64,000 bases of DNA. Source: Lingula anatina. Taxonomy: Eukaryota > Brachiopoda > Lingulata > Lingulida > Lingulidae. Below are positions 32,744 through 45,980 of the stretch, one piece after another. The stretch covers positions 830,041 to 894,040 of the forward strand of contig NW_019775513.1 of the NCBI RefSeq assembly GCF_001039355.2, read 5' to 3'. The notes beneath the pieces are model-generated. The model saw only the letters and a program-made list of their open reading frames with translations, had not been told where the DNA came from and did no database searches. Numbering within the stretch: the stretch's first letter is position 1; the number at the start of each line of letters is the position of its first letter. The position numbers and the translations under genes are program-made.

Positions 32744-32970
32744 AGGGGTCATCCATTTTTATCATCATTTTCTCAAGTCTACAAACCCCTAAGCTGGGAG
32801 AGGGGGGGGGGCTAATACCCTATGTACGCTTTGAAAAAATAAAAAATGACGATTCAAATTGCTGGCAAAGACCATCGTTTGTAGCTAACATTGTACGCTC
32901 TGAAGGGGGAGGGGTGGAAAAAGTCTACTCTTTGTAGACTGGAAAATGATGATAAAAATGGAGGACCTCT
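32744..32970. mobile_element. MITE with ~30-bp TIRs and TA duplication (mariner-like)
   Basis: A 227-bp unit. Left end AGGGGTCATCCATTTTTATC, right end (reverse complement) AGAGGTCCTCCATTTTTATC; both continue with ATCATTTTC and CAGTCTACAAA-like sequence. TA dinucleotides flank both sides (32742-32743 and 32971-32972), the duplication expected of Tc1/mariner elements. The inside is G-rich with two TGTACGCT(T/C)TGAA copies and no ORF. Family assignment rests on TIR and TA only. Confidence 0.75.
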
Positions 32971-33252
32971 TACCTTACAAAGAGAGCCATTCAATACCAA
33001 CAACGACAAATAATACTAATAGGGCATCACGGAAGTGGACATAATCAAAATACACCGGTAGTGAGCATTGTGAAGTTGCTTAATTTATTAGGAGTTCATG
33101 CCTGGTTAATGCAAACTGACTTTGGCTGCCTTTCTGGTTTTTCTCTATACACAAATCATTTGCCTTTGTTCAAAATATAATTTGAAATATATGCAGAAAA
33201 TATTTCTACTTTTGCAAAGGGCAGTTTAAAAAGGGGGCATTTCACAAATCAT

Positions 33253-36636
<3,384 letters not shown>

Positions 36637-38260
36637 CTTGCAGCATTCAATAGGAGCTTACAATTACTGGTTGGTATTTCTTCGAAATTTTACCAGGAAA
36701 TCGTCATACATTAGGGTTGCAGGTAGATTTCAATTAGGCTAAATGTAATGAAAAAGATTATAGGCAGTCATACCGAATACTGTGCCAAATATTAAAAGCT
36801 TTGCAAATCGCTACTGATTTGTTTGTGTTTGGTATTATCGGTGTGCATAGTAATCCCATAAGCGTCACGTGCAGAAGCTAGGTACCCTCTGCTGTCTTGC
36901 TGGCACTAATGTTACAAACCTACTTGCCGATAAGCTGGGCCTAAGATGCAGAGAAAAGGATGTTCTAATATATTACCAAATATACAGAAATTGATGATTC
37001 AAAACAGAATACGGTAAGGACAAGGTACCTAGAAAATTAGTAGACGATACCAGTAAAATTTCTGAGCTGTTTTGATGATTGTATGCAACTGCAAAGTTCT
37101 TCCAGCTTATGCGCTGGTTAAAGGCCGAACACTGGATCAAGAAATGAAGTGCACGTAGCACGAAAAATCAAGACACGTTAGCACTTGAAATTAAGTTTTT
37201 CTATCTACTATATGTCCTCACAATTAAAGTAGTTTTCGTGTTATGGATCAAGACAAGAAAAGTTGTGTAATTTGATTCCACAACTTCAAACATCCATGCA
37301 GTCAAGTATTCAAAACTTAAAATTGATAATTCTCTATCTAGATCAACCTTTACCTGTAACCTGAAGCCACAAATCTTAATCTGTGGTCAGGTATATACAG
37401 TTAAACTAATGTTGCATGCATACTTCCCATTGTGTAGCATGCAAACTCATTAAAGAAATTAATGAGAGAATGGGTTCTCTGTATACACCTATCAAGGTAG
37501 GCTTGATGCATACTCCCTGATTATATAACTTGAACAAAGACTGGATTGCTTAGCAATGTGATTCTTGGATAAGGAATCTGCTGCACCCTCTTTGTTAACT
37601 AAATATTTCACATGGGTGTACTAGCTGGGTTTGGGGGAGGAGGTAGGAAGAAGGGGATAAAGCATGCTAGTTACCGCTTTCCCATGTTTAATATTTTCAC
37701 TCAGAGTGTGGCTCCTTTTGATGCTCCCCTGAAAACATTTTTCAACAAAACATGTTTTATTTTTAACAAGAAGGTATAGCTATTTAGAAACTTACTTCAG
37801 TTAACAAAATGCATTTTGTTTGAGTATTTAAATGCTTTCTCACATTTCTCAATATATTGAAGTTACAGGGTTCTGCCAAGGTCTCAAAAAAGGGGGGAGA
37901 ATTCTCCCCTCTGAGCTAAAAAGTTGGGGAGATTTTGAGAAATAGTGGGAGATCAGCAAAATTGATATTTTATGTAAAAACATACACTGCTAGTCTGTAC
38001 TGGTATTTTATTAAAGTTCACAAGCTGAACTGGTTCATCTTTGAAAGTAACTTTAAATAGACTGTGTGTATATACAGTTGCAAATGATTTTTTTAAATAA
38101 AAACTTTTACTTTAAGGCTATGTGCCAACAAGACACACTGCTCATCTGTACTGTCCAATTAAGTTCACATAATGAACAACTAACTTAGAGTCATTTAACA
38201 AACAGTTTCCTGTTTTTGACTCTCCATTCCATGAAGTCAAACTTTCTCCTATCCCCCCCC

Positions 38261-39145
38261 TCAAGTTTGATTGTCAAGACGTCGTTGCCAAGAATAATCT
38301 CTTAACCAATCGTGTTGAAATTTCTGTGGCACTACTTTTGGTTTCTTTCTTTCTTTCAGGCCCTTCGATGGTATTTGGTCTGCAGACCTAAAATTTAAAA
38401 AAAACTTAAAATTTCTCCTACTTACAAACTTTTTATTTCTGGAACCAGACACCACAATCCAAAAGAATTTTTAGTTTTTGATGATTAATCATGACTTAAT
38501 TAACACTTTTATCAGGAAAAATTGCATAATAGTGTTTGGGAAGGACATTTTTATCTTTGATTTATCGACAACTTTTTAAAATAAAGGCTAAAGTAAAAAA
38601 AATATAGGTGAGGTCACACATTTGGTTGAGTGCATTCTATGAAAATATCCTTGATTAGGAGGCCCTTACTTTTTTTTTCAAATTAGTATTCTCACACATA
38701 TATACAGAGGAATAAACATATCAGAAACGGGCCTCCGAACTTTTTTAACTTCTTTTTCATATTATCATACTCACATAGGAGGAATAAACATATCAGAAAC
38801 GGGACCCGTCATTTTTTAACATTTTTTTTTTTTTTTCAATTTTCATACTCACATATAGAGGAATAATCGTATCAAAAACGGGCCTATTACCCTTTTTTTT
38901 ACTTTCTTTCACATTTTCAAACGAAGTGTCAAGTGTCCTTCCAAAACATAAATAAAAATGCCACGGAATGACCATACCTTTATCGTCGACGAACTGTCAG
39001 TTTCATCTGGAGTCGCATCTACAGAAATTTGTTTCTTCCTTTTCTCAGACTTGTCAGGCGGAGAGACGGATTCACCTGACTTTGGCATAAAACTTAAAAT
39101 AGATCTCTGATTCTTAACTTTCCCTTTCGGCGAGGAAGCCGCCAT
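38261..39145 (-). pseudogene. broken hAT-associated (ZNF862/KIAA1586-like) gene fragment
   Basis: Exon-like block 38978-39145 encodes a 56-residue N-terminus with KNQRSILSFMPKSGES and a basic KSEKRKKQ, ending at a good donor (AAG|GTATGG). A second block, 38261-38397, follows an acceptor (AAATTTTAG) and encodes KPKVVPQKFQHDWLRDYSW before a stop. An N-terminal QxxILSF-x-K peptide followed by a KFQ..WL..Y.W stretch leading into a zinc finger is the layout of hAT-derived proteins such as ZNF862 and KIAA1586. The two blocks do not join in frame, the second is terminated where the zinc finger should begin, and no transposase core follows. This is a relic inside the hAT element, not a working gene. 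Confidence 0.65.
38676..38918. repeat. ~80-bp minisatellite, three copies
   Basis: Three consecutive diverged units sharing ATACTCACA...GAGGAATAA...TATCA(G/A)AAACGGG followed by T-rich sequence. It lies inside the hAT element between its two exon remnants. Confidence 0.85.
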
Positions 39146-39866
39146 TTTAACCACGCTTCACTGAGGCTGAATATCACTGTCACGTTGTCTATCATTGACT
39201 GTCCCGCGAGTGAGAGAACCAATAAAACCGCTCAATCGCTCAACCTACTTTAGGCCGAGTGCAGAGGAGTCACCCGAGGATTGCCGATTGGACTGTAGTC
39301 ATGAAGAGGTACTATTGATATTACGACAACAAATGACGACGCTGCTTGAAACGATCTCTTACGAGGGTACACATGCAGTAAAACATCGTCAATATGACGA
39401 CGTTAGGGACACTGTGTTAACAAGTCAATGCAGCGGACGATGTGCAGAAATTTATACCGGTGATGATTATTTAGATAAACAATTTTAGATGCCACTCTCA
39501 ATGTCTCTTTTATCATCTCAAGAACAATGATAGCTCCCTCACTCGGTTTGTATGCGAGAATTTTCGCATCTTTGGTAATTTTTGTGCGAGAATTTTATTT
39601 TTTTGGCGAGAATCTCGCAGAATCGCGGCCTCGGCAGAACCCTGAAGTTATAACATATTCTGATGGGAAACCACAATGCATATGATCAAGGTCCAGAAGT
39701 GGTGGACTGAAATGTTGTGTTTGGCTGATGTTATTTAGTCTCTTGAGTAAAAGAATAATTCTGTTTTATATTTCAGATGCTTGAGAGAAATGATAAAACA
39801 AAGTGGGGCCATATGATTTGGATCAGTTGTGGTTTTGTCACCAAAAACCAGTGACCCTGGTAAACT

Positions 39867-42800
39867 ATGGGTTTGAAAAATTTACCTCCCGAACTGGAGG
39901 AGCATATATTGGCTCACTTAGATGGCAGCACATTCTCCAGAGCCAAGACAGTCTGTAAACGGTGGCATCATCTTGTGGATAATGTCCAAAAGACCACTAA
40001 TTTCTGGTTTCGAAGGTGCATGGTCGAAATCCAGCACAAAGTTTTAATAGACATTACAGGAGGTGCTGAGATTCTAGACACCATGTTAGACCAAGAGAAG
40101 AAGTCGTCCTCAGTGGAGGGATGTCCCAGACATTGGGAATACTGGAGGAAAGTTTACTGTGTATGGTACAGGAGTAGACACATAGGGACATGGCAGCCCG
40201 TGATGGAAGAGATGCCACATGATGGGGATGCTCTCATGTTGTACCAGGTGAACTGCCTCAGGATAGCAGGTAAGAAGACAGGAGATCATCTCCTTGTGAA
40301 TCTGAGTGATAACAAGTTGTATGCCTTTTCAGAGTTTACAATTTGCACAGCTTTACAAGTCAAGGACCAGCAGTTTTCCCATGGGAATTATGTATTAAAT
40401 AAGTACTGTTTGATGAGATGTATGTGGGAAAAAATCTGAACTTTTCAAAATATGATGTAAACTAGTGTAATATAAGTGTGACTAATGAAATACACAGTTT
40501 GTTTATACAATTTTTCATTTAAAAACTGAGAGTTTTTCAGTAGTTTTAGCCAAGTTAGATCAATGGAAATATCAACATTAAAATATTAGCAATTGTTTCA
40601 GGAGATGCTGTGCTCTATGGCTGTAGTGATGGCAGTATAAGATGTTATAATCTCTTCAGTAAAAGGTGTGCCTTGATGTCCAGAAATGTCAGACTTCTGA
40701 GGCCAGAGGTCAAGGACATGAAGCTTATCAACTCACCAGGTAAACTTCCCTTTGGTCTTAGGTCAATGTCTTTTATCATATGATCTATGAATGGTTACTT
40801 CGCTGTCAGAAAACTGAAACTTGTCTTCTGACAGTCTCAACTAATTTTTAACAGGTTTTGTGCTGAGAACAATATGTATGAATATTTTATATCGGAGCTA
40901 TCAGTGATTATCATCAGATTAATGATTAATTGATGTCAGAGTTTTTTTTTATGTTTCAACAACCTAAAGATATGATGAAACTTGCAGAACCTGCTGTTCA
41001 TGGAATATGTATGTTGTTTTGAAGTCTGTATATGAATTCAAGATTGATTAATTTTGTGGGTCTAAGTTTTTTTTAATGAAATCTGGAAGTATGCTATGGC
41101 TCTCATTCATTCTGTGTTATTCCAGTGCTAGGATCTGATGAAGAGAGTGATACTGACCAGTGGTCATTTTCCAGTGACCTCTTCCATTCCCACTATCTCA
41201 TCTCAGGGGGCAGTGATGCCTTGGTCAGTCTCATTGACCTGTCTCCTAATAACTGGATGAGAGAAGAAATCCATGCCAGTTCTTACTCTTCACCAATACA
41301 ATCTATCAGGTATAACTAATATGTGCACATTTTGAATTGAAGAAATAAAACAGGCCCAGGACTTACATGTGTTTTTGGCATGTTAGATTATGTGGCTTTA
41401 TAGTCACATGAAATTCCTTGGGTAACATGATCATGAAATGAAGGCATTTATGTTGCGCACAAAAGGTTGTATATGTATTTATCATGATAACTTTTCTGTA
41501 AACTGATCATCACATGAAATTTTAACTTATCAACATAAGCTGTGATTGCACATCTGTCACATTGCTAGTTTGTGGAGAAACCAAATTGTCACTGCCTCAG
41601 AAGATCACACCCTGAATGGCCATGCAGTGCTAGAGGTGACATCTGGTGGCAAGTTGAAGAAAGTATCCAGTTTACATGGCCACATGGAGGTGCCTATGTG
41701 CATTGCAGTATGGGAAAACAAGGTACACATTTCTCCCATTTTTTCAATTTTTTCAACTAGAAAAGAAAGCTGTGGGTTATTTATGAACCAAACTTGTTTC
41801 CCATGAATTTGAATAATTTCACTGTTTTGTGAAATATATTATTTTAAGATCAAGGAATGAAATTAGTAAATAATCACCATATAATTATTTAACAGGTGCT
41901 CTCAGGGGGTTATGACCAAATGTTGCTCCGTTGGACAGTGGACAGTTCAGCTCAGGGACATAATGATGACTGCACTATGGTGTGGGAGTTTGACAGCTGG
42001 ATAGCAAAGCTCATCTACAGGGATACACTAATTATTGTGTTAACAGGTAAAATGATGTGCTTAAGTATTATATATGATATATTTATGCAACTAGTTTTTC
42101 CATTTTCTTCAATTTCTATGATTAAATTATTTCTTTTTTTCTTTTCTTTATAATTTGCAGGTAAAGCATTGAAGACGATAATAAACTCATAAAGATTTGT
42201 GACATTTTTAGTTAAGAAATATTGAAGGTTTTGCTTATTGCCTGATACTACTGCCTTTCTCCACACAGTATTGATAATGTCACTCCATTCCCACTATTTC
42301 TGTATCATCATTGCTTTGCCATGCTAGCCAACCACGGCAACCACAAAGTATCGATAATGTCACTATTCCCAGTAATTTACTGTGTCATCTCCATTCCCAG
42401 TAGTTACTGTATCATCTCCCTTCTGCATTTCCAGGCAGCCACAACAACCACAAAGTACTGATAATGTCACTTGATTCCCAGTATTTCTGTATCATCTCCA
42501 ATCCCAGTATTTCTGTATCAACTCTATCCTGCCATTCCAGGCAACCACGGCAACCACTAATTACACATAATGGTGCTTGATTCTCAGTATTTCTGTCATA
42601 TTTCCTTACATAACTGCCCATCTGTGAACCGCACAAAAGTGCTTGAATTCCCATTAATTGTTATCATCACCATTTATTACTGTCTTTTCTAGGGGACCAC
42701 ATACTACACGTCAGCATTGATGATGGCGCCTGCTTTTCCAGCTGGAATGTGATGGAGGCTCTCGGCTCCACAGCTTGTGTGATGTCACTGTGGGGAAATG

Positions 42801-43335
42801 TATTTGCATTAGGGACTGCTGTAGGTCTGTAGTGTGGTTTGATATGTTCTGTCTTTTATCCTGTGCTTAAATGAATCCAAGAGTATACCTGTCTTTTGTT
42901 TAGCAAAGAGATTGATCTTTGACATTCTTACTTGTGGCATTAAAAAAGGGTTGATTTAAATTTAAGATCAAAATTGCTCTTAGCCATCTAAAGTTCTTTC
43001 ATCATCATTTGATACTGGTCAACCTTGCTAATATTTATTAAAACCCATTTATTAAATTATTATCGATAATTTTTCTTGAGTTTTTCTGTCATGTGTACTT
43101 TTGTAATCTACTAGTAATTCATGTTCCAGGGCATGTTCACTTGTTCTACATAGAGGATGACCAAGATTTCCTGCAGCTGGACCTTACCCAGGCTACCTCA
43201 GTGGTCAAGACAGGCTACAGTAACATCAGTGCACTGGACTTTGGTGACAATGGGTTTGGACCTTGTGCTGTCATAGCAACAGATACGGGTAGAAAACTGA
43301 AAGTTGTGCATTGGGTCTCCACACACTTATCATGA
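39867..43335 (+). CDS. F-box / WD-repeat protein (SCF substrate receptor)
   Basis: Seven coding exons in phase: 39867-40269, 40602-40739, 41126-41309, 41569-41722, 41896-42046, 42693-42824, 43130-43335, giving 455 residues. Residues about 3-45 form an F-box (LKNLPPELEEHILAHLDG, CKRWHHLV), the Skp1-binding module of SCF ubiquitin ligases. The rest shows WD40-like blades, such as GDAVLYGCSDGSIRCYNLF, YLISGGSDALVSLIDL and VLSGGYDQMLLRWTV, so it would present substrates through a beta-propeller. The C-terminus ...KLKVVHWVSTHLS comes from reading through a weak GGT at 43288; the length matches FBXW-class proteins. The first nine bases of exon 4 could be trimmed by an alternative acceptor in the same frame. 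I cannot assign it to a named FBXW orthologue. It is divergent from RNF121 and convergent with the CNBD2-like gene. Confidence 0.85.
42267..42600. repeat. intronic tandem repeat, ~80-106-bp units
   Basis: Three to four diverged units in the F-box gene intron share GTA(T/C)(T/C)GATAATGTCAC, TTCCCAGTATTTCTGTATCA and a CCAGGCAACCACGGCAACCAC block. Starts of the GATAATGTCAC motif are about 79 and 106 bp apart. Several copies contain CCAG|G acceptor-like sites. Confidence 0.8.
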
Positions 43336-43396
43336 TAATTGTCTTAAGGGTTCGTGCAATTTAGTTCTTCATATTAGGAGATTTATTTTCATTTTT

Positions 43397-43424
43397 ATGT
43401 ACAGACACAGATGTGTCTGTACAT
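43397..43424. repeat. perfect 13-bp inverted repeat (28-bp palindrome)
   Basis: ATGTACAGACACA, a 2-bp spacer GA, then its exact reverse complement. It lies 62 bp after the F-box gene stop. It is followed immediately by GTC/GCC-rich trinucleotides and the 159-bp tandem units, as if it marks the start of that composite repeat. Confidence 0.9.
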
Positions 43425-43552
43425 ATTGCCATCACCTGCGTCTGTCGTCGCCGTCGTCGCCGTCGCCGGCGCCGTGCACTTTCCTTGTAAACACGATAAG
43501 TGGAAGGCAGTTTTACTTTTTGGCTATATTTTTACAGAGTTGATGAATATTC
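43425..43552. repeat. GTCGTCGCC-rich head of a composite repeat
   Basis: Near-perfect (GTC/GCC)n from about 43439 to 43470, then GTGCACTTTCCTTGTAAACACGATAA-like sequence. CGTC-rich leaders followed by 'aaacacgataa' are familiar to me from dispersed repeats in marine invertebrate genomes; this is recollection, not a search result. Confidence 0.5.
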
Positions 43553-43554
43553 AT

Positions 43555-43945
43555 AAAACGCAGGTCAGGTTCGAAAATCAGCATGATCCGACCATTATTG
43601 TAGAAGTTATGCTGTTTTTTCACTTTTCAGCATATATGCAACACTGTAAAGACATTTCAAGGAAAACTGATAGGCCTGTTGTCATGAAACTTACAGGAGT
43701 AATCGATCTTATTAAAACGCAGGTCAAGTTCGAAAATCGGCATGATTGGGCCACTATTTTAGTAGTTATGCTTTTTTTTCACTTTTCAGCATATATGCAA
43801 CACTGTAAACACAATATAAGAAAAACAGATAGGCCAATTGTCAATAAACTCACAGGAGTGGTCAATCCTGCTAAAACGCAGGTTGAGTTCAAAAAGCAGC
43901 ATAATCGGGCCATTATTTTAGAAGTTATGCTGTTTTTTCACATTT
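43555..43945 (+). repeat. 159-bp tandem repeat, ~2.5 copies, in frame
   Basis: Units start at 43555, 43714 and 43873, exactly 159 bp apart, each with AAAACGCAGGT(C/T). Because 159 is 53 codons, one open frame (43411-43989) runs through all units and repeats VMLFFHFSAYMQHCK and RKTDRP. I consider the frame incidental: there is no start context, no known domain, and it lies just downstream of the F-box gene stop. Confidence 0.9.
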
Positions 43946-44345
43946 CCTCAGATTCAATTCTTAGGCATGTTAACAGTTTCATTATTTAATTAATAAGACA
44001 CGTAAAAGTGTTTGTTTGACATTTCCTGCATCTTTACAACATTGTTAGTTGATTTTGTAAAAATGATGGTAAACTTGTTATCGTGTATTGTGTAATAAAG
44101 TTTCAAAAATGGAAATAAACTCATATCATTGCAGTTTGTCAGATTCAATCATTCACTATGTTCAGAATCTCAGAATGGAAGAAATTGGACATTTAACACT
44201 GCTCTATTGATATTTTTCTCATCTCATCAATTTTCTTTGTTGATCATATAAAAATGGCAGCAAACTGTTAATTTTGTTTTATGTTACAAATTGTTAAAAA
44301 TGGAAAAAAAAAACATTTCAGAACAGTGCTGTCTTGTTTACATTT

Positions 44346-44907
44346 TGGCATTTTCAAGTTGTGACTTTGAAGTTCCATGGGCCTGATGACCTTTGATAGT
44401 CACATTTTCTGAATATCCATAATACTAATATTTTATTATTAAAAATTGATGGTCATTATGCTGTTACACATTATGTAATATTGCATCAAAATTTGAAAAA
44501 AACCTATTTTGGGGACTGCTCCCATGATGTCCATTTAATAAAAACCATGTCACTTACTGTTCTCAAACTTACAGGAAAGAAACATGGGACTAAAATACAG
44601 CTTCAGTAGGCAATGTAGTCTGTTTGGTAATTCTTACTTCCAGTTAAACAGTTTTTTGTGATAATTTAATTTTTCACATATTGGTATTTTCAAGGTGTGA
44701 CTTTGAAGTTCTACATGCTTGAAGACCCATGCTAGTCACATTTTCTGAAAATCCATGATACGTATATTTTATTATTAAAAATTGACGGTCATTATGCTGC
44801 TAACCAGTATGTAATATTGCATCAGAATAGAAGAAAACACAATTTTGGGTGCTGCTGCCATGATGACCATTATGGGAAAATCATGTTACTTATGATTGCC
44901 AAACTTT

Positions 44908-44942
<35 letters not shown>

Positions 44943-45150
44943 GGACTAAAATGCAGCCTGAGTTGGAAAAGCAGTCTAATCGACTTCTTTTTCTGGAAGT
45001 TATACATTTTCAAAGTGTGAACTTTAACTCCCATGGGCCTGAAGCCTTATGCTTGTTACACATTTTACTTACATTGGTATTACCTGTTGAGCATAATTAA
45101 AATTTGATGTTGAATTTGCAGTTTTACATAATGTACTTTTGCATCAGAAT
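44346..45150 (+). repeat. diverged ~330-bp repeat, three copies
   Basis: Copies at about 44346-44492, 44683-44830 and 45005-45150 share TTTCAA(G)(T/G)GTGACTTTGAAGTTC, AGTCACATTTTCTGAA, ATTTTATTATTAAAAATTGA and TGTAATATTGCATCA. The third is the most diverged. A 30-nt poly(A) at 44909-44938 lies between copies 2 and 3. They may be further decayed units of the same composite repeat as at 43555. Confidence 0.7.
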
Positions 45151-45980
45151 TGACAGTAGCCTATTTTGTGCTTAGTTATTTCCTGTTTTTTGTCTGTACA
45201 TTTGACAGCTTTGCTGCCTTGTTGTGATATTTTATGTCAGCCTGAATGTTGAAAATGAAGTAGAAGACGAGATGTTTTATGGAGCTGGATGTTTGCTCTT
45301 ATATTTTATTTTTAAGCAATTAAAACGTGGCATTGCACACAAAAGTGTGATAAAAGACAAGAAAGAAAATGTCACACATTCATGAATTCATTCCTGTTCA
45401 TTTTTAATTACAATTTCAGAATGAAAACTGTCAGGTGTTCTTTGATTTATACAGTGTACTGGGTCTATCAACATTTTCTGTGATTGGGTACATTTTAACT
45501 TAGTATTTTCTGTTTATTTGTTAAAATACATTTCATGCATTTTGAATTATCTATCCAACAATGATAATGCTTATCAAAGATCACTGTCTTGTCTGAACCA
45601 AAATGATTTAACATGTTGTAAGTTAGAAGCAGTTTTACCTAAGTATGAAACTGTAGACTGACATTTTCACAGTTTTATGTATTCCAGCTTAGACAAGACA
45701 AGCTTACTTTTTGTTCTCTCAGGAGGTTACTTGACCTTAGTTTATTTTATGAAATAAAGGCAAATAATCTTATTTGCTTGCATAGTTGTAACATTTTTGT
45801 TCCTCGTTTGTTCTAATTTTGCATAAGATTTGTTAATTTTTCTTATAATTTAAATATGGTTTGGATCACCCTGGATTTTTTTATCTTCTCTGGTCCCAAT
45901 ATCCTTCACATTTTGAGGGCAATCAAAAGCCTTCAAGTGTTAACTTGTGATTTTCCTTCTTTTCCCTCCCAGGACCCTTG

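Larger units (their letters stand above)
37866..39644 (-). mobile_element. decayed hAT-type DNA transposon, ~1.8 kb
   Basis: Left end CAGGGTTCTGCCAAGG (37866-37881); right end, reverse complemented, CAGGGTTCTGCCGAGG (to 39644). These are 16-bp TIRs with one mismatch and the CAGGG start typical of hAT elements. TGAAGTTA occurs on both sides (37858-37865 and 39643-39650) as an 8-bp target-site duplication; on the right it overlaps the terminal TG, best explained by loss of 2 bp from a TGTG. The interior holds a phase-intact first exon and a decayed second exon (listed separately), plus an 80-bp tandem repeat. At 1.8 kb it is too short for a full hAT transposase gene (usually 600+ residues), so it is an internally deleted copy. 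It separates the divergent RNF121 and F-box/WD genes. Confidence 0.8.

Noticed and set aside
38978-39145. Alternative first exon of RNF121 (phase-compatible, good ATG and donor)
   Set aside because: It lies inside a hAT element with TIRs and target-site duplication, encodes a hAT-type N-terminus, and a better first exon (36598-36636) yields 320 residues, close to known RNF121. Kept as a finding because splicing onto RNF121 cannot be excluded.
39195-39488. 97-residue plus-strand open frame
   Set aside because: It lies within the hAT element opposite and upstream of the transposon exon; no domain, and no splice or promoter context tying it to the F-box gene.
43289-43294. GT after ACGG as a splice donor in the last F-box exon
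   Set aside because: Reading through gives a short WD40-like C-terminus (KLKVVHWV) and a stop at 43335; no in-phase downstream exon was found among the repeats that follow.
43411-43989. 192-residue plus-strand open frame
   Set aside because: It is created by the 159-bp tandem repeat whose period is a multiple of three; it sits after the F-box gene stop and has no recognised domain.
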